DNA of 64,000 bases from NCBI RefSeq assembly GCF_021401135.1, contig NZ_JACBFO010000002.1, positions 496,001 through 560,000 on the forward strand, read 5' to 3'. Made by a program: the position numbers and the translations under genes. Shown here piece after piece: positions 48,490 through 58,251 of this stretch. The first letter of the stretch is position 1; the number at the start of each line of letters is the position of its first letter. This DNA comes from Azonexus sp. R2A61 (GTDB lineage Bacteria; Pseudomonadota; Gammaproteobacteria; Burkholderiales; Rhodocyclaceae). The notes beneath the pieces were generated by a model. It had not been told where the DNA came from and ran no database searches. It was given only the letters and a program-made list of their open reading frames with translations.

Positions 48490-49833
48490 ATGAGCGGCAA
48501 CGCCGACTGGCTGGCCCGCAGTCAGGCTGCGGTCTGGCATCCCTGCACGCAGATGCGGCATCACGCCGATGCCGCATCGCCGGCCCACCTGCCGCTGATC
48601 CCGATCGCCCGCGGCGAAGGGCCGTGGCTGTACGATTTCGACGGCCGGCGCTACCTCGACGGCATCAGTTCGTGGTGGACCAACCTGTTCGGCCACGCCA
48701 ATCCGCAGATCAATGCCGCCCTGCGCGACCAGCTGGACAGCCTCGAACACGCGATGCTGGCCGGTTTCACGCACCGGCCGGTGGTCGAGCTTTCCGAGCG
48801 TCTGTCGGCGTTGACCGCAGGATCGCTCGGCCACGCCTTCTACGCCTCCGACGGCGCCTCGGCCACCGAGATCGCGCTGAAGATGAGCTTCCACTACTGG
48901 CGCAACGTCGGCCGCCCGGAAAAGGCGGAATTCCTCTGCCTGGCCGGCAGCTACCACGGCGAAACGGTCGGCGCGCTGGCGGTCACCGACGTGGCCATCT
49001 TCAAGGATGCCTACGCGCCGCTGGTTCGCCACGCCGCACAGGTGCTGCCGTCGCCCGATTTCCGCCTGGCCGAGCCGGGCGAACCCCCGGCCGACGTCGC
49101 CCGCCGCGCCGCCGCCGGTCTTGCCGACTGGCTGGAGAAGAACGGCGAACGCACTGCCGCGCTGATCGTCGAGCCGCTGGTCCAGGGCGCCGCCGGCATG
49201 GCCATGTACGATCCGGAATACCTGCGTCTGGCCCGCCAGCTGTGCGACCAGTACGAGGTGCATCTGATCTGCGACGAAATCGCCGTCGGCTTCGGCCGTA
49301 CCGGCAGCTTCTTCGCGCACGAGCAAGCGGCCATCCGGCCCGACCTGATGTGCCTGTCGAAAGGCATTTCCGGCGGCTACCTGCCGCTGTCGGTGGTACT
49401 GAGCAGCGACACCATCTACGCCGCTTTCCTCGACGATTCGGTGGCCCGCGCCTTCCTGCATTCGCATTCCTACACCGGCAATCCGCTGGCCTGCCGGGCG
49501 GCGCTGGCGACGCTGGACATTTTCGAGCGCAACGACGTTATTGCGGTCAACCGGCCCAAAGCGCAAAAAATCGCCGAGCGGCTGGCGCCGCTGGCCGGAC
49601 ATCCGCAAGTCCGCCACCTGCGCCAGCGCGGCATGATCGCCGCCTTCGACGTGGCCACCGACGACCCATACTTCTCCCGCCGCTTCTACCGTGCCGCGCT
49701 CGACGCCGGCGCGCTGCTCCGGCCGATCGGCAACACCGTCTACCTGATGCCGCCCTACGTCATCGACGAGGCCGGCATCGAGCACCTGGCAATGGCCATC
49801 GAACGCGGCCTGGACGCCGCCCTGGCAGCATGA
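48490..49833 (+). CDS. bioA: Adenosylmethionine-8-amino-7-oxononanoate aminotransferase
   Basis: 447 residues. A PLP enzyme making 7,8-diaminopelargonate in biotin synthesis. Seen features are VWHPCTQM at the N-terminus, FYASDGASATEIALKM, SYHGETVGALAVTD, the PLP-aspartate in LICDEIAVGFGRTG, and the Schiff-base Lys in CLSKGISGGYLPLS. It is separated from bioFHCD by 3 kb holding a FUSC-type membrane protein and an MFS/MarR pair. Confidence 0.94.
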   Translation: MSGNADWLARSQAAVWHPCTQMRHHADAASPAHLPLIPIARGEGPWLYDFDGRRYLDGISSWWTNLFGHANPQINAALRDQLDSLEHAMLAGFTHRPVVELSERLSALTAGSLGHAFYASDGASATEIALKMSFHYWRNVGRPEKAEFLCLAGSYHGETVGALAVTDVAIFKDAYAPLVRHAAQVLPSPDFRLAEPGEPPADVARRAAAGLADWLEKNGERTAALIVEPLVQGAAGMAMYDPEYLRLARQLCDQYEVHLICDEIAVGFGRTGSFFAHEQAAIRPDLMCLSKGISGGYLPLSVVLSSDTIYAAFLDDSVARAFLHSHSYTGNPLACRAALATLDIFERNDVIAVNRPKAQKIAERLAPLAGHPQVRHLRQRGMIAAFDVATDDPYFSRRFYRAALDAGALLRPIGNTVYLMPPYVIDEAGIEHLAMAIERGLDAALAA

Positions 49834-50912
49834 AACCGACGGCCGGCCAGCGGCTACGGCAACGTCTGGCGGAAGAATACCGGCACCTGACCCGGCTTAC
49901 CGCCAGCGACCGCCGCTGGCCGATGCCGTTCGCGGCAGCATTGTCTTCCGGCCTGCCGCTGCTCGTCGGCGCCGGCTTCGGACACCTCGACTACGGCCTG
50001 ATCTCGTCGCTCGGCGGCATGGTCTTCCTGTCGCTGCCGGAAACCGCGCTGCACCACCGCATGCTGACGCTGATGGCCTGCGTCTTTGCGATGATCGCCA
50101 GCTTCACGCTGGGTGTGATCAGCCATCTCTTTCCGCCGGCGATGGTGCCGGCCCTGAGTTTCGTCGCCATCGTCGTGACGATGACCTGCCGCTATTACCA
50201 CCTCGGCCCGCCCGGCGGCTTCTTTTTCATTCTGGCGGCTTCGGTTGGCGCGCACATGCCGGGCGATGTGCTCGGCATACCGCTCAAGGTCGGCCTGCTG
50301 ACCATGGGCTGCCTGCTCGCCGCGCTGATCGCCTTCGCCTACAGTTTACTGGTCCTGCGCACCGGGCCGGCGCGCCCGATTCCGCCGCGACCGGCGCCGG
50401 ATTTCGATTTCGTGGTCGTCGACGCGGTGATCATCGGCAGTTTCGTCGGCCTGTCGCTGGCCCTCGCCCAGTTGCTGCAACTGGATCAACCCTACTGGGT
50501 ACCGATCTCCTGCCTGGCGGTCATCCAGGGCATGTCGCTGCGCGCCGTGTGGACCAAGCAGATCCACCGCATCGCCGGCACGACGGTCGGCCTGCTGCTG
50601 GCCTGGGCGCTGCTCAGCCTGCCGCTCGACGCGTGGCGCATCGCCTTCGTGATGATCGTGCTGGCCTTTGTCATCGAAACCCTGGTCGTCCGCCATTACG
50701 CGCTCGCCGCCATTTTCATCACGCCGCTGACGCTGCTGCTGGCCGAAGCCGCCCGCCTCGGCGAAACACCGGTTGCCATGCTGATCCACGCCCGTTTCTG
50801 GGACACCGTGCTGGGCAGCCTGGTCGGGCTGGCCGGCGGCATCTGCCTGCACAGCCCGCACCTTCACGCCTTGCTCGGCACCCCTTTGCGCCGACTGCTG
50901 ACCGGCCGCTGA
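49830..50912 (+). CDS. FUSC-family (aromatic acid exporter-like) inner membrane protein
   Basis: 360 residues with about 10 hydrophobic segments in two sets (GLPLLVGAGFGHLDYGLISSLGGMVFLSL; VDAVIIGSFVGLSLALAQLLQL). The second set has the FUSC-type QPYWVPISCLAVIQ and IHRIAGTTVGLLLAWAL. Relatives export fusaric or aromatic acids. It begins in the bioA stop codon (ATGA), so the two are coupled, which is unusual. Its stop abuts the convergent MFS gene. Confidence 0.8.
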   Translation: MKPTAGQRLRQRLAEEYRHLTRLTASDRRWPMPFAAALSSGLPLLVGAGFGHLDYGLISSLGGMVFLSLPETALHHRMLTLMACVFAMIASFTLGVISHLFPPAMVPALSFVAIVVTMTCRYYHLGPPGGFFFILAASVGAHMPGDVLGIPLKVGLLTMGCLLAALIAFAYSLLVLRTGPARPIPPRPAPDFDFVVVDAVIIGSFVGLSLALAQLLQLDQPYWVPISCLAVIQGMSLRAVWTKQIHRIAGTTVGLLLAWALLSLPLDAWRIAFVMIVLAFVIETLVVRHYALAAIFITPLTLLLAEAARLGETPVAMLIHARFWDTVLGSLVGLAGGICLHSPHLHALLGTPLRRLLTGR

Positions 50913-50913
50913 A

Positions 50914-52341
50914 TCACGCCACCGGCAGCGTATCGCGGCGCATGGCCAGTGCGGCGACCAGCGCCAGCACGAAGATCGCGGCGAGCAGCGCAAAGCCTTC
51001 TGCATAAGCTGCCGAGCTGCCGCTGGCCAGCCCCTGGTAAACGCTCAGCCGCCACTCGACGAAAACTGCGGCGATGGCGATGCCGAGCACGCCGCCGACC
51101 TGGCGCGTGTAGCTGAACACGGTCGACGACTGACCGAGTTGATGCGCCGGCAGATTGCGTAGGCTGGCCAGGCTGAGCGCCGGCAGGATCATGCCGAGGC
51201 CGACCCGCCCGAGGATGGTGACGGCAATCAGCATGGCGTAGCTCACCCCGGCGCCGAACACTGCCAGCAGCGCAAAGGACAGCCCGAACAGCAACAGGCC
51301 GCTTGCCGTCACCCATTGCGCCGGCAAGCGGTCGGCCAGCCGACCGGCAATCGGAATGGTCGCCGCCAGCGCGATGCCGGACGGCAACAGCGTGGCCCCG
51401 GCCTGTCCGGCGCCGTAACCCAGCGCATCCTGCAGGAAGACCGGAATCAGGTAGGTCGACGCGTACAGGCCGAAACCGTAGGAAAAGGAAACGACGCAGC
51501 CGAGCGAGAAATTGCGCTGACCGAACACCTGCAGGCTGATGATTGGCGCCGCATTGCGCCGCGCATGGCGAACGAACAGCAGCAAGGCTGCGGCGGCAAT
51601 GGCAAAGCTCGCCCAGGTTCGCAGCGAACCCAGCCCGCTGTGGTGCAGGGCCGCCGTGGATTCGACCAGCAGCAGCGTCGCACCGGTCAGCAGGCACAGG
51701 CCGATCCAGTCGAAAGATTGCCGCGCCTTTGGCGCGGCGGCCGGCAACAGACGCAAGCCGAGCAGGCCAGCGCCCAGGCAGACCGGCAGGCTGACCAGGA
51801 ACACCGCCGGCCAGCCGAAATGATCGAGCAGGCTGCCCGACAGCGCCGGGGCGACCGCCGGCGCCAGCACGATACCGAAACCGAGCATGCCCGACGCCTT
51901 GCCCTGCTGGCCGGCCGGGAACAGACGCATCACCGCCAGCGGCCCGAGCGGCTGCAGGCAGCCGGCAGCCGCCCCCTGGACGATGCGCGCGGCAACCAGT
52001 TGGGAAAAACTTTCCGTCAGGCTGCCGGCCAGGCTGGCCAGCGCCAGCAGCGTCACCGCCCCGAGAAACAGCCGGCGGAAGCCGAGCCGGTCGAGCAACC
52101 ACGGTGTCGGCAACATGGCCACGGTCATCGCCCCCATGAACCCGGTGATCGCCCACTGCACCTGATCCTGGCCGAGCGCGAAATGACGCCCGAGCGCCGG
52201 AATGGCGACATTGAAGCTGGTCGTCGACAAGACCCCGGCGATCGTGCCGAGACCGACCACCAGCAGCACCAGCGATTTATAGCGCTCGCCATGCCGGGCA
52301 AGCAGTTCGTCGGACGAGCGGGCGCGGAAGAAATGGGACAT
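50914..52341 (-). CDS. MFS multidrug-type transporter, DHA2 (14-TM) family
   Basis: About 475 residues with 14 hydrophobic segments. Landmarks are TTSFNVAIPALGRHFALGQDQVQW in the first loop, PWLLDRLGFRRLFLGAV in the MFS motif A region, and RIVQGAAAGCLQPLGPLAVM in motif C. It should export drugs or toxic compounds using the proton gradient. The start at 52341 is preferred over 52371 because the operator region lies upstream. It is divergent from a MarR regulator. Confidence 0.85.
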   Translation of the reverse strand: MSHFFRARSSDELLARHGERYKSLVLLVVGLGTIAGVLSTTSFNVAIPALGRHFALGQDQVQWAITGFMGAMTVAMLPTPWLLDRLGFRRLFLGAVTLLALASLAGSLTESFSQLVAARIVQGAAAGCLQPLGPLAVMRLFPAGQQGKASGMLGFGIVLAPAVAPALSGSLLDHFGWPAVFLVSLPVCLGAGLLGLRLLPAAAPKARQSFDWIGLCLLTGATLLLVESTAALHHSGLGSLRTWASFAIAAAALLLFVRHARRNAAPIISLQVFGQRNFSLGCVVSFSYGFGLYASTYLIPVFLQDALGYGAGQAGATLLPSGIALAATIPIAGRLADRLPAQWVTASGLLLFGLSFALLAVFGAGVSYAMLIAVTILGRVGLGMILPALSLASLRNLPAHQLGQSSTVFSYTRQVGGVLGIAIAAVFVEWRLSVYQGLASGSSAAYAEGFALLAAIFVLALVAALAMRRDTLPVA

Positions 52342-52386
52342 ATGGACAAAAGGGAGACTTGGCGCGATCATGTTAGCAACAAAATA

Positions 52387-52400
52387 ATTAGCATGCTAAT
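52387..52400. promoter_or_regulatory. MarR-type palindromic operator ATTAGCATGCTAAT
   Basis: A perfect 14-base palindrome in the AT-rich gap between the divergent MFS and MarR genes, with another TTAGC half-site at about 52373. This is the expected position for autorepression and control of the transporter. Confidence 0.75.
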
Positions 52401-52405
52401 AATTA

Positions 52406-52843
52406 ATGAACGCAGATCATCATCAATTCGCCGCCCTGCTGCACCGCGCCGCGGCCCTGTGGCGCATCCGCCTCGACGAGCGACTTCGTCCCTGGGGCAT
52501 GACGCAATCCACCTGGCGCGCGCTATGGGCCTTGCACCAGGCCGAGGAACGCTACGATCAGAGCCGGCTGGCAGTCCGCCTGGGCATCGAGACGCCGACG
52601 CTGGTCGGCCTGCTCGACCGCATGGAAAAGCGCGGCCTGGTACGCCGCGAAGCCGATCCGCAGGACCGGCGCCGCAAGTATCTGGCGATCACGCCGCAAG
52701 GCCTGGCGCTGGCCGAGGAAATCGAAGGCGAAGTCCTGGCCACCCGCGCCCGGATGCTCGAAGGCGTCGATCCGGCCGACCTCGATGCCGGCATCCGGCT
52801 GTGCCGACAGTTGCTGAGCAACGCCGGGAATAGCGGCGAATGA
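52406..52843 (+). CDS. MarR-family transcriptional repressor
   Basis: 145 residues with the MarR winged-helix: WGMTQSTWRALWALHQAEE, RLAVRLGIETPTLVGLLDRMEKRGLV, and the wing READPQDRRRKYLAITPQG. It should bind the palindrome just upstream of its start and regulate itself and the divergent MFS exporter. Inducing ligands are likely phenolic or drug-like compounds, by family habit. Confidence 0.9.
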   Translation: MNADHHQFAALLHRAAALWRIRLDERLRPWGMTQSTWRALWALHQAEERYDQSRLAVRLGIETPTLVGLLDRMEKRGLVRREADPQDRRRKYLAITPQGLALAEEIEGEVLATRARMLEGVDPADLDAGIRLCRQLLSNAGNSGE

Positions 52844-52916
52844 GGGCCGGCTTGCCAATCCGCCGCCATCGCCCTAGCATGCCGCTCCCGCCCGACTGCC
52901 TTTTGCGCTCCGGATC

Positions 52917-54089
52917 ATGACTCCCTCTCTCGAATCGTCGCTCGCCGCCGAACTGGCCGAGCTCAGTGCCGCCGGCCTGCGCCGCCGCCGGCGGGTGCTC
53001 GACGCCCCCTGCGGGCGGATGGCTGCGGTCGACGGCCGCCAGCGGCTAAATTTCGCCAGCAACGACTATCTCGGCCTGGCCGGCGATTCGGCGCTGGCCC
53101 GTGCAATGGCCGATGGCGCCCTCGCCTGGGGGGCCGGCAGCGGCGCCGCCCACCTGGTCAGCGGCCACTTGGCGCCGCATGACGCACTGGAACGGGAGAT
53201 CGCGGCATTCACCGGCTTTGCCCGGGCGCTCACCTTCTCGACCGGCTACCTGGCCAATCTGGCGGTGACGCCGACGCTGGCCGGCCGTGGCGACGCGGTG
53301 TTCGCCGACAAGCTCAACCACGCCTCGCTGATCGACGCGATGCAACTGGCCAAGGCCGGCGGCGCCGACACCCAGCGTTATCCGCACAACGACGTCGCCG
53401 CGCTCGACCGGCTGCTTGCCGCCAGCCGCGCCCGACGCAAGCTGATCGTCACCGACACGGTGTTCAGCATGGACGGCGATCTGGCCCCGCTGCCGCTGCT
53501 CCTCGAACTGGCCGAACGCCACGATGCCTGGCTGGTCATCGACGACGCCCACGGCTTCGGCGTGCTCGGCCCGCAGGGACGCGGCAACCTGGCGCATTTC
53601 GGCCTGCCGGCATCGCCGCGCATCGTCCTGATGGGCACGCTGGGCAAGGCCGCCGGCGTCGGTGGCGCCTTTGTTGCCGGCTCGGAAACCGTCATCGACT
53701 ATCTGCTCAACCGCGGCCGCAGCTATATCTTCACCACGGCCGCACCGCCGGCGGTAGCCTGCGCGCTGTCGGCCAGCCTCCGACTGATCGGCGACGGCGA
53801 CGCACGCCGCCGCCAGCTGTTCGCCAACATCGCCCGCCTGCGCGACGGCGCCGCCGGCCTGCCGTGGACGCTGCCGGCCTCGCCGACCGCCATCCAGCCG
53901 CTGATCGTCGGCGACAATGCGGCCACCCTGGCGCTGTCGCAGGCGCTCTGGGAACGCGACCTGTGGGTGCCGGCGATCCGCCCGCCGACAGTGCCCAAGG
54001 GCACGGCCCGCTTGCGCATCTCGCTGTCCGCGGCGCATACGGCCGACGACATCGACCGGCTGCTGGCCGCGCTGAAGGAATTGACATGA
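52917..54089 (+). CDS. bioF: 8-amino-7-oxononanoate synthase
   Basis: 390 residues. A PLP enzyme joining pimeloyl-ACP and alanine. Landmarks are [52 protein letters not shown], and the PLP-Lys in [14 protein letters not shown]. The first gene of a tight bioF-bioH-bioC-bioD operon joined by 4-base overlaps. The dispersed 10-mer at 53024-53033 reads Ala-Ala-Val-Asp. Confidence 0.95.
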   Translation: MTPSLESSLAAELAELSAAGLRRRRRVLDAPCGRMAAVDGRQRLNFASNDYLGLAGDSALARAMADGALAWGAGSGAAHLVSGHLAPHDALEREIAAFTGFARALTFSTGYLANLAVTPTLAGRGDAVFADKLNHASLIDAMQLAKAGGADTQRYPHNDVAALDRLLAASRARRKLIVTDTVFSMDGDLAPLPLLLELAERHDAWLVIDDAHGFGVLGPQGRGNLAHFGLPASPRIVLMGTLGKAAGVGGAFVAGSETVIDYLLNRGRSYIFTTAAPPAVACALSASLRLIGDGDARRRQLFANIARLRDGAAGLPWTLPASPTAIQPLIVGDNAATLALSQALWERDLWVPAIRPPTVPKGTARLRISLSAAHTADDIDRLLAALKELT

Positions 54090-54793
54090 GTCGCCCGATC
54101 TTCCTGCCCGGCTGGTGCCTCGGCCGCGGCCCGCTGCAGCCTGCGGTCGACGCCCTTGGCGGTACGTTTTTCGATCTGCCCGGCTATCGCGACACACCAC
54201 CGCAAAGCAGCTTCGACGCCGCCGTGGCCGACTTCGCCCGGCGCCTGCCGGTGGGCAGCACGCTGGCCGGCTGGTCGCTCGGCGCACAACTGGCGCTGGC
54301 CGTCGCCGCACGCCATCCGGACAAGGTCGGCCGCCTGCTGCTGATCGCCGGTACCGCCTCCTTCGTCCAGCGCGACGGCTGGCCGGATGCCATGCCGCCG
54401 GCGACGCTCGCCGAATTCACGCAGCACATGCTGGCCGATCCGGAAGCCTTGCTGCCGCGCTTCGTCGGCGGCTTCAACCGAGGCGACGCCCAGGCCCGGA
54501 CGGTCACCCGCAGCCTGCTGGAAATGGCCGATCCGCGACCGTCGACCGCAACTCTCGGCGACGGCCTGAGCTGGTTGCGCGAGGTCGACCTGCGCCCCGA
54601 ACTGGCCGCGGTCACCGCGCCCGTATTGCTGGTCCACGGCGCCGCCGATCCGCTGATGCCGCTCGCCGCCGCCGAAGCGCTGGCGGCGGCGCTGCCGACC
54701 GCCCGCCTGGCGCCCCTGGCCGACTGCGCACACGCTCCTTTCCTGTCGCGCCCCGACGACTTCCTCGCCGTCGTGCGTCCCTTCCTGGCATGA
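54086..54793 (+). CDS. bioH: Pimeloyl-ACP methyl ester esterase
   Basis: 235 residues of the alpha/beta-hydrolase fold. The nucleophile Ser is in LAGWSLGAQLALAVA, the Asp in VLLVHGAADPLMPL and the His in DCAHAPFLSRPDDF. It removes the methyl group placed by BioC, freeing pimeloyl-ACP for BioF. The PGWCLGRGPLQPAVD opening is typical of BioH. It contains two dispersed 10-mer copies (54142-54151, 54541-54550). Confidence 0.93.
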   Translation: MSRPIFLPGWCLGRGPLQPAVDALGGTFFDLPGYRDTPPQSSFDAAVADFARRLPVGSTLAGWSLGAQLALAVAARHPDKVGRLLLIAGTASFVQRDGWPDAMPPATLAEFTQHMLADPEALLPRFVGGFNRGDAQARTVTRSLLEMADPRPSTATLGDGLSWLREVDLRPELAAVTAPVLLVHGAADPLMPLAAAEALAAALPTARLAPLADCAHAPFLSRPDDFLAVVRPFLA

Positions 54794-55551
54794 GCAGACC
54801 GGCCAAGACCCGCATCCGCCAGTCCTTCGAGCGTGCCGCGCCAAGCTACGACGCGGCCGCCGAGGTACAGCGGCGGATCTGCGCGCAACTGGCCGGCGGC
54901 CTGCCGGCGCAAGCCCCGGCACGCTGGCTCGATGCCGGTTGCGGCACCGGTCATGCGCTTGGCCTGCTCGGCCACCGCTATCCGGACAGTTGCGCCATCG
55001 CCCTCGACCTGGCCGGCGCCATGCTCGCCCGCATCGCGCCGCCCTGCGTGCGCATCGCCGGCGATCTGGAAGCCCTGCCGCTGGCCGATGCCAGCCTCGA
55101 CCTGTACTGGTCCAGCCTGGCCGTCCAGTGGTGCGATCTGCCGCGCGCGCTCGCCGAGGCGGCACGCGTCCTGCGCGGCGGCGGCGCCTTGCGGCTGGCC
55201 AGCCTGGGGCCGGCCACCTTCCATGAACTGCGCACGGCCTTTGCCGGCATCGACGACTATCGCCATACGCTGGCCTTCCACGACGCTGCGCAGATCGCCC
55301 GGCTGGCCGGCGAGGCCGGGTTTTCCGGCGTGCGGCTGCGGTCGACCGTGGAAATCGCCCATTTTCCCGATCTGCACGCCCTGTTGCGCTCGGTCAAGGC
55401 CGTCGGCGCCAACCAGCTCGGTGCCGGCCGGCGCACCGGCCTGATGGGCCGCCGCGCGCTGGCCCGCGTCGAAGCGGCCTACGAGGCATTGCGCACGCCG
55501 GCCGGCCTGCCGCTGAGTTACGACGTGATCCTTCTGGAGGCGACGCGATGA
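54790..55551 (+). CDS. bioC: Malonyl-ACP O-methyltransferase
   Basis: 253 residues. A SAM-dependent enzyme that methylates malonyl-ACP to start pimelate synthesis. Landmarks are RQSFERAAPSYDAAAEVQ at the start, WLDAGCGTGHALGLLG in motif I, LYWSSLAVQWC and GALRLASLGPATFHELRTAF. It overlaps bioH and bioD by 4 bases each. The copy of the dispersed 10-mer at 55337-55346 sits in an unusual frame (Arg-Ser-Thr-Val). Confidence 0.94.
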   Translation: MSRPAKTRIRQSFERAAPSYDAAAEVQRRICAQLAGGLPAQAPARWLDAGCGTGHALGLLGHRYPDSCAIALDLAGAMLARIAPPCVRIAGDLEALPLADASLDLYWSSLAVQWCDLPRALAEAARVLRGGGALRLASLGPATFHELRTAFAGIDDYRHTLAFHDAAQIARLAGEAGFSGVRLRSTVEIAHFPDLHALLRSVKAVGANQLGAGRRTGLMGRRALARVEAAYEALRTPAGLPLSYDVILLEATR

Positions 55552-56207
55552 ACCGCGCCTATTTCATCACCGGCACCGATACCGAAGTCGGCAAGACCTT
55601 CGTCACCTGCGCGCTGCTGCACCGCGCCCGCGCCGCCGGCCTGCGCGCCGCCGGCATCAAGGCGCTGGCGGCCGGCACCGACGAAAACGGCATCAACGAC
55701 GATGTCGACCGCATCCGTCGCGCCGCCGACGTGGCGCTGCCCGACAACATCCTGAATCCCTACTGCTTCGCGCCCGCCATCGCGCCGCACATCGCCGCCG
55801 CCGAAGCCGGCGTGCACATCGACTTCGCACGCATCGCCGACGCCGTGGCCGTGGCCCGGCCGCAGGCCGATCTGCTGCTGGTCGAAGGTGCCGGCGGTTT
55901 TCGCATTCCGCTGGGCGTCGACCGCGACAGCGCCGATCTTGCGGTCCACCTGGGTTTGCCGGTGATTCTGGTCGTCGGCATGCGCCTGGGTTGCCTCAAC
56001 CACGCGCTGCTCACCGCCGAGGCCATCCTGGCGCGGCAACTGCCGCTGGCCGGCTGGGTGGCCAACACGATCGATCCCGGGATGTCGCGTTTTGCCGAGA
56101 ATCTGGCCAGCCTGCGACAGTCGCTGCCGGCCCCCTGCCTCGGCGTCGCTCCCCACCGGCCGGACGATCCGGCAGCAGCGGCGGATGCGCTCGTGCTACC
56201 GGCCTAA
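55548..56207 (+). CDS. bioD: Dethiobiotin synthetase
   Basis: 219 residues. An ATP-dependent carboxylase closing the ureido ring. The P-loop is FITGTDTEVGKTFVTCALL; LLVEGAGGFRIPL and VILVVGMRLGCLNHALLTAEAI follow. Its end overlaps the convergent Hpt gene by 12 bases. bioB, for the last step, is not in the window. Confidence 0.95.
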   Translation: MNRAYFITGTDTEVGKTFVTCALLHRARAAGLRAAGIKALAAGTDENGINDDVDRIRRAADVALPDNILNPYCFAPAIAPHIAAAEAGVHIDFARIADAVAVARPQADLLLVEGAGGFRIPLGVDRDSADLAVHLGLPVILVVGMRLGCLNHALLTAEAILARQLPLAGWVANTIDPGMSRFAENLASLRQSLPAPCLGVAPHRPDDPAAAADALVLPA

Positions 56208-56540
56208 CTCGCGTTCGAGTACCACCGCCACGTCGCGCAGGCGCTCGACCAGATGCGCTGCCGCATCGACCGCGCCGTCCACCCGGCCTTCCTTGGCGCG
56301 ACGTTCCAGCACCAGCGCTTCGGCACTGCCGGCGTCGTCGGATACCGTGGCGAACAGGCTCTTCAGGGTATGCGCCTCGCGCTGCAGGCGAACCGGATCG
56401 CCGCTGGCGGCGGCGGCCTCGATCGCCGCACAGTTGTTGTCGATGTCCTGCAGGAAAACGTCGAGCATCATCAGATAGATATCCTCGTCGCCCCCCAGGC
56501 GTTCGAGAATGGCCGGCTTGTCGATGGCGAATGGCGTCAT
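56196..56540 (-). CDS. Histidine phosphotransfer (Hpt) domain protein
   Basis: 114 residues forming a single helical-bundle Hpt domain. The phospho-accepting His57 lies in REAHTLKSLFATVSDDAG, and ILERLGGDEDIYLMMLDVFLQD is the usual first-helix sequence. It lies 2 bases after the HD-GYP response-regulator gene, so the pair forms part of a phosphorelay. The hybrid kinase at 21362-24592 is a possible donor, which is inference. Confidence 0.88.
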   Translation of the reverse strand: MTPFAIDKPAILERLGGDEDIYLMMLDVFLQDIDNNCAAIEAAAASGDPVRLQREAHTLKSLFATVSDDAGSAEALVLERRAKEGRVDGAVDAAAHLVERLRDVAVVLERELGR

Positions 56541-56542
56541 GG

Positions 56543-57595
56543 TCAGATATCCGGAATTTCTTCGTCGCGGAACTGCTGGCGGATGTCCAGAACATCCTCC
56601 CAGCCGGCCAGGAAAGCCTCGACGCACAACGGATCGAAATGCCGGCCGCGCCCTTCTTCGAGCAATCGGCAGGCATCGTCGAGCGACCAGGCTTTCTTGT
56701 AGGGGCGTTCCGAAGTCAGCGCATCGAACACGTCGGCCACCGCGACGATCCGGCCGAACAGCGGAATGGCCGTGCCTTTGAGACCTTTCGGGTAACCGCT
56801 GCCGTCGTACTTCTCGTGATGGGTCAGCGCCACCTCGGCACCCGCCTGCATGATCTCGGAACCGCTGTCCTTGAGCAGTTCGTGGCCGATCACTGCGTGC
56901 CGTTTCATGACCTCGAATTCCTCGGGATTCAGGCGTCCGGGCTTGAGCAGTATGTAGTCGGGAATGCCGATCTTGCCGACATCGTGCATCGGCGCCGCCT
57001 GCAGGATCAGCTTGCATTTCTCGTCGTCCAGCCCGAGGCCACGGGCAATGATCAGCGAATAATGCGCCATGCGCTGGATGTGGGCGCCGGTTTCCGGATC
57101 GCGGAACTCGGCCGCCCGCGAGATGCGGAAGATCAGCTCACGTTCGCGTTCGCGGATTTCGCGCGTCCGCTCGTCGACCATCTCGGCCAGGTAGGCGGCG
57201 CGGTCGGCGAGGAACTTCTGACCGACGCGCAGGCTCAGCATGTTGCGCACGCGGGCGGAAAACTCGACGCGGTCGATCGGTTTGGTCAGGAAATCGTTGG
57301 CGCCGCCGAGCAGCGCCTCGTAGCGGATGTCCTTCTGGTCGTTGGCGGTGATCATCAGCACCGGCAGTTCGTCGCGCCCGTGCAGCGCACGGAAGGCGGC
57401 GATGAACTTCAGCCCGTCCATGTCCGGCATCATGTAATCGACGATGACCAGATCGGGCTCGTGATCGCGGCACCAGGCCAGCGCCTTGACCGGATTCTCG
57501 AAGAGGACGGGTTCGCAATCACCGAGCTTGAGCACCAGCGCCTTGATCAGGGTCAGGTTGATGTCGCTGTCGTCGATGATCAGGACTTGATGCAT
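56543..57595 (-). CDS. Response regulator with HD-GYP c-di-GMP phosphodiesterase domain
   Basis: 350 residues. A receiver domain (1-125) with phospho-Asp53 in LVIVDYMMPDMDG and Lys in DFLTKPID, a coiled coil (FLADRAAYLAEMVDERTREI), then an HD-GYP domain: PMHDVGKIGIPD, ALTHHEKYDGSGYPKGLKG, and RIVAVADVFDALTSERPYK. All HD-GYP landmarks are intact, so it should cut c-di-GMP. It is divergent from yciB and co-transcribed with the Hpt gene. Confidence 0.94.
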   Translation of the reverse strand: MHQVLIIDDSDINLTLIKALVLKLGDCEPVLFENPVKALAWCRDHEPDLVIVDYMMPDMDGLKFIAAFRALHGRDELPVLMITANDQKDIRYEALLGGANDFLTKPIDRVEFSARVRNMLSLRVGQKFLADRAAYLAEMVDERTREIRERERELIFRISRAAEFRDPETGAHIQRMAHYSLIIARGLGLDDEKCKLILQAAPMHDVGKIGIPDYILLKPGRLNPEEFEVMKRHAVIGHELLKDSGSEIMQAGAEVALTHHEKYDGSGYPKGLKGTAIPLFGRIVAVADVFDALTSERPYKKAWSLDDACRLLEEGRGRHFDPLCVEAFLAGWEDVLDIRQQFRDEEIPDI

Positions 57596-57642
57596 GGCGG
57601 TGAAAACGGTGTTGGACAGTGCCGAGTATATAATGCGCCGCC

Positions 57643-58251
57643 ATGAAACTCCTGTTCGACCTTTTCCCGGTCATCCTCTTCTTCGCCGCGTTCAAGTATG
57701 CCGAACGCGCCCCCGAAACCGCCGCCGACTGGGTTGCCTCGCTGCTCGGCGGCGCCAGCGTCGCCACCGCCCAGGCGCCGATCCTGCTGGCGACGATCGT
57801 CGTCATCGTCGCCACCGTCGCCCAGATCGTCTGGGTTCGGCTGCGCCACGGCCGGGTGGACAAGATGCTGTGGATCAGCCTGGTCCTCGTTGTCGTCTTC
57901 GGCGGCATGACGCTGATCTTCCAGAACGAAGCCTTCATCAAATGGAAGCCGACCATCCTCTACTGGGTGTTCGCCGGCAGCCTGGCCTTCGCCTCGCTGG
58001 TGCTGAAGAAAAATCCGATCCGCTCGATGCTCGGTGAGCAGCTCAAGCTGCCCGAGCCAGTCTGGTCCCGCGTGAACCTGTCCTGGATCGGCTTCTTCGC
58101 CGTCATGGGCATCATCAACCTGATCGTCGCCTTCAATTTCTCGACCGACGCCTGGGTCAATTTCAAACTGTTCGGCGGCATGGGCCTGATGCTCGCCTTC
58201 GTGCTGGCGCAAGGTGCGCTGCTGTCGAAGTACGTGGAGGAAGACAAGTAA
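57643..58251 (+). CDS. yciB: Inner membrane septation protein YciB/IspA
   Basis: 202 residues with five or six hydrophobic helices and the family start [18 protein letters not shown], then [25 protein letters not shown]. It is thought to aid envelope synthesis at division. A TATAAT box at 57629-57634 lies only 9 bases before the ATG, so the transcript may have almost no leader. It forms an overlapping unit with yciI and a bolA-family gene. Confidence 0.92.
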   Translation: MKLLFDLFPVILFFAAFKYAERAPETAADWVASLLGGASVATAQAPILLATIVVIVATVAQIVWVRLRHGRVDKMLWISLVLVVVFGGMTLIFQNEAFIKWKPTILYWVFAGSLAFASLVLKKNPIRSMLGEQLKLPEPVWSRVNLSWIGFFAVMGIINLIVAFNFSTDAWVNFKLFGGMGLMLAFVLAQGALLSKYVEEDK

